A stretch of 43,597 bases of DNA, from positions 441,622 to 485,218 of the forward strand of contig SZWC01000027.1 of the NCBI GenBank assembly GCA_023375785.1, written 5' to 3'. The translations under genes were made by a program, and so were the position numbers. This document shows, piece after piece, positions 1 through 11,200 of this stretch. Source of the DNA: Penium margaritaceum (taxonomy: Eukaryota; Streptophyta; Zygnematophyceae; Desmidiales; Peniaceae). The notes beneath the pieces were generated by a model. The model did not search any database, was not told the origin of the DNA, and saw nothing but the letters and a program-made list of their open reading frames with translations. The stretch's first letter is position 1. Each line of letters opens with the position of its first letter.

Positions 1-1536
1 TGTGTTTCTGACCAGTGTGTTTCTGACCACTGTGTTTCTGACCACTGTGTTTCTGACCACCGTGTTTCTGATCACTGTGTTTCTGACCACTGTGTTTCTG
101 ACCACTGTGTTTCTGACCACTGTGTTTCTGACCAGTGTGTTTATGACCAGTGTGTTTCTGACCACTGAGTTTCTGACCCTTGTATTTCTGATCAGAGTGT
201 TTATGACCACTGTGTTTCTGACCAGTGTGTTTATGATCAGTGTGCTTATGACCAGTGTGCTTCTGATCACTGTGTTTCTGACCACTGTGTTTATGGCGAG
301 TGTGTTTCTGACCAGTATGTTTCTGGCCACTGTGTTTCTGACCAGTGTGATTTTGACCACTGTGTTTCTGACCATTGTGTTGATGATGAGTGTGTTTCTG
401 ACCACTGTGTTTCTGACCAGTGTGTTTCTGGCCACTGTGTTTCTGACCACTGTGTTTCTGACCACTGTGTTTCTGACCACTGTGTTTATGACCAGTGTGT
501 TTCTGATTAGTGTGTTTCTGACCACTGTGTTTTTGACCAGTGTGTTTCTGACCACTGTGTTTCTGACCAGTGTGTTTCTGACCACTGTGTTTCTGACCAG
601 TGTGTTTATGACCACTGTGTTTCTGACCAGTGTGTCTTTAACCACTGTGTTTTTGACCACTGTGTTTCTGACCAGTGTGTTTCTCATCACTGTGTTTCTG
701 ACCACTGTGTTTCTGACCACGGTGTTTCTGACCAATGTGTTCCTGACCACTGTGTTTTTGGCCACTGTGTTTCTGACCACTGTGTTCCTGACCGTGTTCC
801 TGACCACCGTGTTCCTGACCACTGTGTGTCTGACCACTGTTTTTCTGACCACTTTGTTTCTGACCACTGTGTTTCTGACCACTGTATTTCTGACCACTGT
901 ATTTCTGACGAGTGTGTTTCTGACCAGTGTGTTTCTGACCAGTGTGTTTCTGTCCACTGTGTTTCTGACCAGTGCGTTTCTAATCACTGTGTTTATGACC
1001 ACTGTGTTTCTTACCATTGTGTTTCTGACCACTGTGTTTCTGACCAATGTGTTTCTGACCAGTGTAAATCTGACGACTGTATTTCTGACCACTGTGTTTC
1101 TGACCAGTGTTTTTCTGACCAGCGTGTTTCTAACCAGTGTGTTTCTGACCAGTGTGTTTCTGACCACTTAGTTTCTGACCCCTATATTTCTGACCCGTGT
1201 GTTTCTGACCACTGTGTTTCTGACCACTGTGTTTCTGACAATTGTGTTTCTGACCGTTGTTTTTCTGACCAGTGTGTTTCTGGCCACTGTGTTTCTGACC
1301 AGTGTGTTTCTGACCCCTGTGCTAATGACCGCTGTGTTTTTGACCACGGTGTTTATAACCAGTGTGTTTCTGACCAGTGTGTTTCTGACCATTTTGTTTC
1401 TGACAAGTGTGTTTCTGACCAGAGTGTTTCTGACCCCTGTGCTAATGACCGCTGTGTTTTTGACCACGGTGTTTATAACCAGTGTGTTTCTGACCAGTGT
1501 ATTTCTGACCACTGTGTTTCTGACAAGTGTGTTTCT
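1..1536 (+). repeat. Monomer block, paralogue of about 14665-16038
   Basis: Diverged monomers. The order of rare variants (a CTGAGTTT monomer at 166, TGATCAGAGTGTTTATG at about 189, three TTATG monomers, a TTATGGC monomer at about 290, GTGTTGATGA at about 378) is repeated at 14830 onward with only a few differences per 60 bases. A shortened monomer, TTCCTGACCGTGTTCCTG, lies at about 784-801 and shifts the register. The block ends at the node at 1537. Confidence 0.9.
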
Positions 1537-1550
1537 GACAGTGTGTTTCT
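1311..1550 (+). repeat. 120-bp tandem duplication
   Basis: The 60 bases starting at 1321 (GCTAATGACCGCTGTG...) recur identically at 1441. The repeat distance is 120 bp, eight monomers. The paralogous block near 15910 has only a single copy of this segment, so the duplication arose in this copy, or was lost in the other, after the two large blocks separated. Confidence 0.93.
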
Positions 1551-2327
1551 GACCAGTGTGTTCAGACCACTCTGTTTCTGACACCTGTGTTTCTGACGAC
1601 TGTGTTTCTGACCAACGTGTTTCTGACCACCGTGTTCCTGACCACTGTGTTCCTGACCACTGTGTTTCTGACCACTGTGTTTCTGACCACTGTGTTTCTG
1701 ACCACTGTGTTTCTGCCAGTGTGTTTCTGACCACTGTGTTTCTGACCAGCGTGTTTCTGACTAATGTGTTTCTGACCAGTGTGTTCCTGACCACTGTATT
1801 TCTGACCACTGTGTTTCTGACCAGTGTGTTTCCGACCAGTGTAATTCTGAGCACTGTGGTTCTGACCACTGTGTTTCTGCCTAGTGTTCTTGTGACCAGT
1901 GTGTTTGTGACCAGTGTGTTTCTGACCAGTGTGTTTCTGACCACTGAGTTTCTGACCCCTGTATTTCTGCCCCGTGTGTGTCCGACCACTGTGTTTCTGA
2001 CCACTGTGTTTCTGACCAGTGTCTTTTTGACAAGTGTGTTTCTGACCACTGTTTTTCTGACCAGTGTGTTTCTAACCACTGTGTTTCTGACCTGTCTGTT
2101 TCTGACCACTGTGCTAATGACAAATGTGTTTTTGACCATGGTGTTATAACCAGTGTGTTTCTGACCAGTGTGTTTCAGACCACTGTGTTTCGGGCCACTG
2201 TGTTTGTGACAATTTTGTTTCTGACAAGTGTGTTTCTGACCAGAGTGTTTCTGACCAGTGTGCTTCTGACCAGTGTGTGTCTGACCAGTGTATTTCTGAC
2301 CACTGTGTTTCTGACCAGTGTGTTTCT
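1537..2327 (+). repeat. Segment opened by register-shift node at 1537
   Basis: The segment begins with a truncated monomer (CTGACAGTGTG, missing three bases) followed by a 14-bp monomer (GTGTTCAGACC). Exactly 90 bp after the node lies the CpG-containing pair CCACCGTGTTCCTGACC (1627). Later monomers include CTGTGCTAATGACAAATG (about 2110), which marks a segment shared with about 3478 and 17103. Confidence 0.85.
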
Positions 2328-2772
2328 GACAGTGTGTTTCTGACCAGTGTGTTCTGACCACTGTGTTTCTGACAACTGTGTTTCTGACCACTGTGTTTCT
2401 GACCAACGTGTTTCTGACCACTGTGTTTCTGACCACTGTGTTTCTGACCGTGATTCTGACCACCGTGTTTCTGACCACTGTGGTTCTGACCAGTGTGTTT
2501 CTGACCAGTGTGTTTCTGACCACTGTGTTTCTGACATCTGTGTTTTGGACCACTGTGTTTCTGACCAGTGTGTTTCTGACCAATGTGTTTCTTACCAGTG
2601 TGTTTCTGACCAGAGTGTTCCTGACTAGTGTGTTTCTGAACAGTGTGTTTCTGACCAGTGTGTTTGTGACCACTGTGTTTCTGACCAGAGTGTTCCTGAC
2701 TAGTGTGTTTCTGAACAGTGTGTTTCTGACCAGTGTGTTTGTGACCACTGTGTTTCTGACCAGTGTGTTTCT
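2328..2772 (+). repeat. Segment of node type A1 (445 bp)
   Basis: It opens with GACAGTGTGTTTCTGACC then the 14-bp GTGTTCTGACC monomer and GACAACTG. The same opening is seen at 4223, 17323 and, with variants, 18112. A GTGATTCTGACC monomer lies at about 2450, and the segment includes the 75-bp duplication at 2611-2760. Confidence 0.85.
2611..2760 (+). repeat. 75-bp perfect tandem duplication
   Basis: Two adjacent five-monomer copies begin CAGAGTGTTCCTGACTAGTG at 2611 and 2686 and read identically. The same five-monomer series occurs once near 5820, 7000 (variant) and 12896, just right of the 30-bp array. Confidence 0.95.
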
Positions 2773-3295
2773 GACAGTGTGTTGCTGACCAGTGCGTTCT
2801 GGCCACTGTGTTTCAGACCACTGTGTTTCTGACCACCGTGTTTCTGACCAATGTGTTTCTGACCACTGTGTTTCTGACAACTATGTTTCTGACCGCTGTG
2901 CTTCTGACCAGTGTGTTTCTGACCGGTGTGTTTCTGACCAATGAGTTTCTGACCCCTGTATTTCTGACCAGTGTGTTTCTGACCACTGTGTTTCTGACCA
3001 GTGTGTTTCTGACCGGTGTGTTTCTGACCAATGAGTTTCTGACCCCTGTATTTCTGACCAGTGTGTTTCTGACCACTGTGTTTCTGACCACTATGTTTGT
3101 GACCATTGTCTTTCAAACCAGTGTGTTTCTGACCAGTGTGTTTCTGGCCGCTGTGTTTCTGACCTCTGTGTTTCTGACCAATGTGTTTCTGACCAGTGTG
3201 TTTCTCACCACTGTGTTTCTAACAAGTGTGTTTCTGACCAGAGTGTTTATGACCAGTGTGCTAATGACGAATGTGTTTCTGACCAGTGTGTTTCT
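2773..3295 (+). repeat. Segment of node type A2 (523 bp)
   Basis: The opening is GACAGTGTGTTGCTGACC followed by GTGCGTTCTGGCCACTG, a second node flavour also found at 4713, 7077 (variant) and 12984. It carries the ordered rare monomers GACCGGTG, GACCAATGAG and GACCCCTGTA, which are also found in that order after 4713 and 12984 and near 6060. Confidence 0.85.
2911..3090 (+). repeat. 90-bp perfect tandem duplication
   Basis: Six monomers beginning GTGTGTTTCTGACCGGTG at 2911 are repeated without change at 3001. The equivalent places at 4881 and 13155 have one copy. Confidence 0.95.
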
Positions 3296-4222
3296 GACAG
3301 TGTGTTTCTGACCAGTATGTTCTGATCTGTGTGTTTCTGACCACTGTGTTTTTGACCACTGTGTTTCTGACCACTGTGTTTCTGACCAGTGTGTTTTTTA
3401 CGAGTGTATTTCTGACCACTGTTTTTCTGACCAGTGTGTTTCTAACCACTGTGTTTCTGACCTGTCTGTTTCTGACCACTGTGCTAATGACAATTGTGTT
3501 TTTGACCATGGTGTTATAACCAGTGTGTTTCTGACCAGTGTGTTTCAGACCACTGTGTTTCGGGCCACTGTGTTTGTGACAATTTTGTTTCTGACAAGTG
3601 TGTTTCTGACCAGAGTGTTTCTGACCAGTGTGCTTCTGACCAGTGTGTGTCTGACCAGTGTATTTCTGACCACTGTGTTTCTGACCAGTGTGTTTCTGAC
3701 CGCTGTGTTTCTGACCACCGTGTTTCTGACCACTGTGTTTCTGACCACTGTGTCTCTGACCAGTGTGTTTCTGACCGCTGTGTTTCTGACCACCGTGTTT
3801 CTGACCACTGTGTTTCTGACCACTGTGTCTCTGACCAGTGTGTTTCTGACCGCTGTGTTTCTGACCACCGTGTTTCTGACCACTGTGTTTCTGACCACTG
3901 TGTCTCTGACCAGTGTGTTTCTGACCGCTGTGTTTCTGACCACCGTGTTTCTGACCACTGTGTTTCTGACCACTGTGTCTCTGACCAGTGTGTTTCTGAC
4001 CGCTGTGTTTCTGACCACCGTGTTTCTGACCACTGTGTTTCTGACCACTGTGTCTCTGACCAGTGTGTTTCTGACCGCTGTGTTTCTGACCACCGTGTTT
4101 CTGACCACTGTGTTTCTGACCACTGTGTTTCTGACCAGTGTGTTTCTGACCAGTGTGCTTCTGACCAGTGTGTGTCTGACCAGTGTATTTCTGACCACTG
4201 TGTTTCTGACCAGTGTGTTTCT
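3296..4222 (+). repeat. Segment of node type A3, expanded (927 bp)
   Basis: It opens with GACAGTGTGTTTCTGACC then the 14-bp monomer in GTATGTTCTGATC, a third node flavour repeated at 5191, 6449 and 7540 (variant). A stretch at about 3419-3700 matches 2049-2330 closely (CTGACCTGTCTG, GCTAATGACAA, TTCGGGCC, GTGACAATTTTG). The 75-bp array lies at the 3' end; without its extra copies the segment would be about 550 bp. Confidence 0.85.
3701..4150 (+). repeat. 75-bp (5-monomer) homogenised array, 6 copies
   Basis: The marker CGCTGTG occurs at 3701, 3776, 3851, 3926, 4001 and 4076, every 75 bp. Each unit has five monomers ending CGCT, CACC, CACT, CACT (followed by a GTGTCTCTG monomer) and CAGT. The first five copies appear identical; the sixth has GTGTTTCTG in place of GTGTCTCTG. 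A diverged relative of one unit lies at about 4381-4440. Confidence 0.95.
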
Positions 4223-4712
4223 GACAGTGTGTTTCTGACCAGTGTGTTCTGACCACTGTGTTTCTGACAACCGTGTTTCTGACCACTGTGTTTCTGACCA
4301 TCGTGTTTCAGACCACCGTGTTCCTGACCACCATGTTCCTGACCACTGTGTTTCTGACCACTGTGTTTCTGACCACTGTGTTTCTGACCACTGTGTCTCT
4401 GACCAGTGTGTTTCTGACCGCCGTGTTTCTGACCACCGTGTTTCTGACCACTGTGGTTCTGACCACTGTGTTTCTGACAAGTGTGTTTCTGACCACTGTG
4501 TTTCTGACCTTGATTCTGACCATCGTGTTTCTGACCACTGTGGTTCTGACCAGTGTGTTTCTGACCAGTGTGTTTCTGACCACTGTGTTTCTGACATCTG
4601 TGTTTCTGACCACTGTGTTTCTGACCACTGTGTTTCTGACTAGTGTGTTTCTGAACATTGTGTTTCTGACCAGTGTGTTTGTGACCACTGTGTTTCTGAC
4701 TAGTGTGTTTCT
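4223..4712 (+). repeat. Segment of node type A1, second copy (490 bp)
   Basis: Same opening as 2328 (GACAGTG, 14-bp GTGTTCTGACC monomer, GACAAC). CCACCGTGTTCCTGACC lies exactly 90 bp from the node at 4313, followed by CCACCATGTTCCTGACC. It shares the GTGGTTCTGACC and GATTCTGACC monomers with 2440-2490. Confidence 0.85.
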
Positions 4713-5190
4713 GACAGTGTGTTGCTGACCAGTGCGTTCTGGCCACTGTGTTTCAGACCACTGTGTTTCTGACCACCGTGTTTCTGACCACTGGGTTTCT
4801 GACCACTGTGTTTCTGACCAATGTGTTTCTGACCACTGTGTTTCTGACAACTGTGTTTCTGACCGCTGTGCTTCTGACCAGTGTGTTTCTGACCGGTGTG
4901 TTTCTGACCAATGAGTTTCTGAACCCTGTATTTCTGACCAGTGTGTTTCTGACCACTGTGTTTCTGACCACTATGTTTGTGACCACTGTGTTTCAAACCA
5001 GTGTGTTTCTGACCAGTGTGTTTCTGGCCGCTGTGTTTCTGACCTCTGTGTTTCTGACCAATGTGTTTTTGACCAGTGTGTTTCTCACCACTGTGTTTCT
5101 AACAAGTGTGTTTCTGACCAGAGTATTTATGACCAGTGTGCTACTGACCAATGTGTTTCTGACCAGTGTGTTTCTGACCAGTTTTTTTCT
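4713..5190 (+). repeat. Segment of node type A2, second copy (478 bp)
   Basis: It opens GACAGTGTGTTGCTGACC, GTGCGTTCTGGCC like 2773, and keeps the CCGGTG / CAATGAG / CCCTGTA order in single copy. About 4734-4940 is nearly identical to about 13010-13215, including the rare CACTGGGTTTCTG monomer. Confidence 0.85.
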
Positions 5191-6448
5191 GACAGTGTGT
5201 TCCTGACCAGTATGTTCTGATCTGTGTGTTTCTGACCACTGTGTTTTTGACCACTGTGTTTCTGACCACTGTATTTCTGACCACCGTGTTCCTGACCACC
5301 GTGTTCCTGACCGCTGTGTTTCTGACCTCTGTTTTTCTGACCACCGTGTTTCAAACCACTGTCTTTCTGACCAGTGTGTTTCTGACCACTGTATTTCTGA
5401 CCACCGTGTTTCTGACCACTGTGTTCGTGACCAATGTGTTTCTGACCAGTGTATTTCTGATCACTGTGTTTCTGACCACTGTGTTTTTGACCACTGTGTT
5501 TCTGACCAGTGTAATTCTGAACACTGTGTTTCTGACCACTGTGTTTCTGACCACAGTGTTTCTGACCAGTGTGTTTCTGACCAGTTTGCTTCTGACCACT
5601 GTCTTTCTGACCAGTGTGTGTCTGACAAGTGTGTTTCTTACCACTGAGTTAGTGACCACTGTGTTTCTGACCACTGTGTATATGACCACTGTGTTTCTGA
5701 CCAGTGTGTTTCTGACCAGTGTGTTTCTGACCACTGTGTTTCTGACATCTGTGTGTCTGACCACTGTGTTTCTGACCAGTGTGTTTCTGACCAATGTGTT
5801 TCTTACCAGTGTGTTTCTGACCAGAGTGTTCCTGACTAGTGTGTTTCTGAACAGTGTGTTTCTGACCAGTGTGTTTGTGACCACTGTGTTTCTGACCAGT
5901 GTGTTTCTGACCAGTGTGTTTCTGACCAGTGTGTTTCTGACCAGTGTGTTTCTGACCAGTGTGTTTCTGACCAGTGTGTTTCTGACCAGTGTGTTTCTGA
6001 CCAGTGTGTTTCTGACAACTGTGTTTCTGACCGCTGTGCTTCTGACCAGTGTGTTTCTGACCGGTGTGTTTCTGACCAATGAGTTTCTGACCCCTGTATT
6101 TCTGACCAGTGTGTTTCTGACCACTGTGTTTCTGACCACTATGTTTGTGACCATTGTGTTTCTGACCAGTGTGTTTCTGACCAGTGTGTTTCTGACCACT
6201 GTGTTTCTGACCTCTGTGTTTCTGACCAATGTGTTTCTGACCAGTGTGTTTCTGACCACTGTGTTTCTGACAAGTGTGTTTCTGACCACTGTGTTTCTGA
6301 CCTCTGTGTTTCTGACCAATGTGTTTCTGACCAGTGTGTTTCTGACCACTGTGTTTCTGACAAGTGTGTTTCTGACCAGAGTGTTTATGACCAGTGTGCT
6401 ACTGAGCAATGTGTTTCTGACGAGTGTGTTTCTGACCAGGGTGTTTCT
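5191..6448 (+). repeat. Segment of node type A3, long copy (1,258 bp)
   Basis: It opens GACAGTGTGTTCCTGACC, GTATGTTCTGATC. CCACCGTGTTCCTGACC lies 90 bp from the node at 5281 and is repeated at once at 5296. It contains GTTAGTGACC (about 5648), the CAGAGTGTTCCTGACTAGTG series (about 5820) and the pure 15-bp run at 5886-6005. A 105-bp local repeat (CTCTGTG, CAATGTG, CAGTGTG, CACTGTG, CAAGTGTG order) is seen at about 6196-6375. Confidence 0.8.
5886..6005 (+). repeat. Pure 15-bp run, 8 identical monomers
   Basis: GTGTTTCTGACCAGT occurs eight times in a row without a change, between monomers ending CACT and CAACT. It is the longest uniform single-monomer run I noticed in the window. Confidence 0.95.
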
Positions 6449-7076
6449 GACAGTGTGTTTCTGACCAGTATGTTCTGATCAACGTGTTTCTGACCACTGT
6501 GTTTCTGACCACTGTGTTTCTGACCACTGTGTTTCTGACCACCGTGTTCCTGACCACCGTGTTCCTGACCGCTGTGTTTCTGACCTGTGTTTTTCTGACC
6601 ACCGTGTTTCTGACCATTGTGTTTCTGACCACTGTGTTTCTGACCACTGTATTTCTGAACACCGTGTATCTGACCACTGTGTTCCTGACCAATGTGTTTC
6701 TGACCAGTGTGTTTCTGACCACTGTGTTTCTGACCAGTGTGTTTCTGACTTGTGTGTTTCTAACCACTGTGTTTCTGACCAGTGTGTGTCTGACCAGTGT
6801 GTTTCCTACCACTGAGTTAGTGACCACTGTGTTTCAGACCACTGTGTTTATGACCACTGTGTTTCTGACCAGTGTGTTTCTGACCAGTGTGTTTTTGACC
6901 ACTGTGTTTCTGACATCTGTGTTTCTGACCACTGTGCTCCTGACCAGTGTGTTTCTGACCAATGTGTTTCTTACCAGTGTGTTTCTGACCAGAGTGTTCC
7001 TGACCAGTGTTTTTCTGAACAGTGTGTTTCTGACCAGTGTGTTTGTGACCACTGTGTTTCTGACCAGTGTGTTTCT
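6449..7076 (+). repeat. Segment of node type A3 (628 bp)
   Basis: It opens GACAGTGTGTTTCTGACC, GTATGTTCTGATC and has CCACCGTGTTCCTGACC 90 bp on at 6539. It shares GTTAGTGACC (about 6819) and the AGAGTGTTCCTGACC series (about 6989) with the preceding segment. Confidence 0.82.
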
Positions 7077-7539
7077 GAGAGTGTGTTTTTGACCAGTGCG
7101 TTCTGGCCACTGTGTTTCTGACCACTGTGTTTCTGACCACCGTGTTTCTGACCACTTTGGTTCTGACCACTGTGTTTCTGACCCCTGTGTTTCTGACCGC
7201 CGTGCTCCTGACCAGTGTGTTTCTGACCTGTGTGTTTCTGACCACTGAGTTTCTGACCCCTGTATTTTTGTCCAGTGTGTTTCTGACCACTGTGTTTCTG
7301 ACCACTGTGTTTGTGACCACAGTTTTTCTGACCAGTGTGTTTCTGACCAGTGTGTTTCTGACCACTGTGTTTTTGACCTCTGTGTTTCTGACCACTGTGC
7401 TTCTGACCAGTGTGTTTCAGACCACTGTGTTTCTGACAAGTGTGTTTGTGACCAAAGTGTTTCTGACCAGTGTGGTACTGACCAATGTGTTTCTGACCAG
7501 TGTGTTTCTGACCATTGTGTTTCTGACCACTGTACTTCT
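7077..7539 (+). repeat. Segment of node type A2 (463 bp)
   Basis: It opens with the variant GAGAGTGTGTTTTTGACC, then GTGCGTTCTGGCC. The usual A2 order is diverged here (CCCCTGTG, CGCCGTGCTCC, then CTGAGTTTCTGACCCC at about 7247). Confidence 0.8.
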
Positions 7540-8295
7540 GACAGTGTGTTTCTGACCATTATGTTCTGACCACTGTGTTTCTGACCACTGTGCTTCTGAC
7601 CAATTGTGTTTCTGACCACTGTGTTTCTGACCACCGTGTTCCCGACCACCGTACTCCTGACCACTGTGTTTCTGACCACTGTTTTTCTTACCACTGTGTT
7701 TCTGACCACTGTGTTTCTGGCCAGTGTGTTTCTGACCACTGTGTTTCTGACCACCGTGTTTCTCACCACTGTGTTTCTGACCGATGTGCTTCTGACCAGT
7801 GTGTTTCTGACCAGTGTGTTTATGACCACTGTGTTAGTGACCACTGTGTTTCTGACCACTGTGTTTATGACCACTGTGTTTCTGACCAGTGTGTTTTTGA
7901 CCAGTGTGTTTCTGACCACTGTGTTTCTGACATGTGTGTTTCTGACCTCTGTGTTTCTGACCAGTGTGTTTCTGACCATTGTGTTTCTTTCCAGAGTGTT
8001 TCTGACCAGAGTGTTCCTGACCACTGTGTTTCTGACCAGTGTGTTTCTGACCACTGTGTTTCTGACCAGTGTGTTTCTGACCAGTGTAATTCTGACCACT
8101 GTGTTTCTGACCAATGTGTTTCTGACCATCGTGCATCTGACCAGTGTGCTTCTGACCAGTGTGTTTCTGACCACTGTGTTCCTGACCAGTGTGTGTCTGA
8201 CCAGTGTGTTTCTGACCACTGTGTTAGTGACCACTGTATTTCTGACCACTGTGTTTATGACCACTGTGTTTCTGACCAGTGTGTTTCTGACCAGT
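7540..8295 (+). repeat. Segment of node type A3, left of the 30-bp array
   Basis: It opens GACAGTGTGTTTCTGACC, TTATGTTCTGACC. A longer monomer, CAATTGTGTTTCTG, at about 7602 shifts the register again. CCACCGTGTTCCCGACC lies 91 bp from the node at 7631. GTTAGTGACC occurs twice (about 7831 and 8224). Bases 8191-8303 match 14339-14451 without difference. Confidence 0.82.
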
Positions 8296-11200
8296 GTGTT
8301 TCTCACCACTGTATTTCTGACCAGTGTGTTTCTCACCACTGTATTTCTGACCAGTGTGTTTCTCACCACTGTATTTCTGACCAGTGTGTTTCTCACCACT
8401 GTATTTCTGACCAGTGTGTTTCTCACCACTGTATTTCTGACCAGTGTGTTTCTCACCACTGTATTTCTGACCAGTGTGTTTCTCACCACTGTATTTCTGA
8501 CCAGTGTGTTTCTCACCACTGTATTTCTGACCAGTGTGTTTCTCACCACTGTATTTCTGACCAGTGTGTTTCTCACCACTGTATTTCTGACCAGTGTGTT
8601 TCTCACCACTGTATTTCTGACCAGTGTGTTTCTCACCACTGTATTTCTGACCAGTGTGTTTCTCACCACTGTATTTCTGACCAGTGTGTTTCTCACCACT
8701 GTATTTCTGACCAGTGTGTTTCTCACCACTGTATTTCTGACCAGTGTGTTTCTCACCACTGTATTTCTGACCAGTGTGTTTCTCACCACTGTATTTCTGA
8801 CCAGTGTGTTTCTCACCACTGTATTTCTGACCAGTGTGTTTCTCACCACTGTATTTCTGACCAGTGTGTTTCTCACCACTGTATTTCTGACCAGTGTGTT
8901 TCTCACCACTGTATTTCTGACCAGTGTGTTTCTCACCACTGTATTTCTGACCAGTGTGTTTCTCACCACTGTATTTCTGACCAGTGTGTTTCTCACCACT
9001 GTATTTCTGACCAGTGTGTTTCTCACCACTGTATTTCTGACCAGTGTGTTTCTCACCACTGTATTTCTGACCAGTGTGTTTCTCACCACTGTATTTCTGA
9101 CCAGTGTGTTTCTCACCACTGTATTTCTGACCAGTGTGTTTCTCACCACTGTATTTCTGACCAGTGTGTTTCTCACCACTGTATTTCTGACCAGTGTGTT
9201 TCTCACCACTGTATTTCTGACCAGTGTGTTTCTCACCACTGTATTTCTGACCAGTGTGTTTCTCACCACTGTATTTCTGACCAGTGTGTTTCTCACCACT
9301 GTATTTCTGACCAGTGTGTTTCTCACCACTGTATTTCTGACCAGTGTGTTTCTCACCACTGTATTTCTGACCAGTGTGTTTCTCACCACTGTATTTCTGA
9401 CCAGTGTGTTTCTCACCACTGTATTTCTGACCAGTGTGTTTCTCACCACTGTATTTCTGACCAGTGTGTTTCTCACCACTGTATTTCTGACCAGTGTGTT
9501 TCTCACCACTGTATTTCTGACCAGTGTGTTTCTCACCACTGTATTTCTGACCAGTGTGTTTCTCACCACTGTATTTCTGACCAGTGTGTTTCTCACCACT
9601 GTATTTCTGACCAGTGTGTTTCTCACCACTGTATTTCTGACCAGTGTGTTTCTCACCACTGTATTTCTGACCAGTGTGTTTCTCACCACTGTATTTCTGA
9701 CCAGTGTGTTTCTCACCACTGTATTTCTGACCAGTGTGTTTCTCACCACTGTATTTCTGACCAGTGTGTTTCTCACCACTGTATTTCTGACCAGTGTGTT
9801 TCTCACCACTGTATTTCTGACCAGTGTGTTTCTCACCACTGTATTTCTGACCAGTGTGTTTCTCACCACTGTATTTCTGACCAGTGTGTTTCTCACCACT
9901 GTATTTCTGACCAGTGTGTTTCTCACCACTGTATTTCTGACCAGTGTGTTTCTCACCACTGTATTTCTGACCAGTGTGTTTCTCACCACTGTATTTCTGA
10001 CCAGTGTGTTTCTCACCACTGTATTTCTGACCAGTGTGTTTCTCACCACTGTATTTCTGACCAGTGTGTTTCTCACCACTGTATTTCTGACCAGTGTGTT
10101 TCTCACCACTGTATTTCTGACCAGTGTGTTTCTCACCACTGTATTTCTGACCAGTGTGTTTCTCACCACTGTATTTCTGACCAGTGTGTTTCTCACCACT
10201 GTATTTCTGACCAGTGTGTTTCTCACCACTGTATTTCTGACCAGTGTGTTTCTCACCACTGTATTTCTGACCAGTGTGTTTCTCACCACTGTATTTCTGA
10301 CCAGTGTGTTTCTCACCACTGTATTTCTGACCAGTGTGTTTCTCACCACTGTATTTCTGACCAGTGTGTTTCTCACCACTGTATTTCTGACCAGTGTGTT
10401 TCTCACCACTGTATTTCTGACCAGTGTGTTTCTCACCACTGTATTTCTGACCAGTGTGTTTCTCACCACTGTATTTCTGACCAGTGTGTTTCTCACCACT
10501 GTATTTCTGACCAGTGTGTTTCTCACCACTGTATTTCTGACCAGTGTGTTTCTCACCACTGTATTTCTGACCAGTGTGTTTCTCACCACTGTATTTCTGA
10601 CCAGTGTGTTTCTCACCACTGTATTTCTGACCAGTGTGTTTCTCACCACTGTATTTCTGACCAGTGTGTTTCTCACCACTGTATTTCTGACCAGTGTGTT
10701 TCTCACCACTGTATTTCTGACCAGTGTGTTTCTCACCACTGTATTTCTGACCAGTGTGTTTCTCACCACTGTATTTCTGACCAGTGTGTTTCTCACCACT
10801 GTATTTCTGACCAGTGTGTTTCTCACCACTGTATTTCTGACCAGTGTGTTTCTCACCACTGTATTTCTGACCAGTGTGTTTCTCACCACTGTATTTCTGA
10901 CCAGTGTGTTTCTCACCACTGTATTTCTGACCAGTGTGTTTCTCACCACTGTATTTCTGACCAGTGTGTTTCTCACCACTGTATTTCTGACCAGTGTGTT
11001 TCTCACCACTGTATTTCTGACCAGTGTGTTTCTCACCACTGTATTTCTGACCAGTGTGTTTCTCACCACTGTATTTCTGACCAGTGTGTTTCTCACCACT
11101 GTATTTCTGACCAGTGTGTTTCTCACCACTGTATTTCTGACCAGTGTGTTTCTCACCACTGTATTTCTGACCAGTGTGTTTCTCACCACTGTATTTCTGA

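Noticed and set aside
3261..4301. TGQKH / SGQKH repeats resembling the TGEKP linker of C2H2 zinc fingers
   Set aside because: There is no Cys-Cys...His-His spacing; the resemblance is chance reading of AGTGGTCAGAAACAC on the minus strand.
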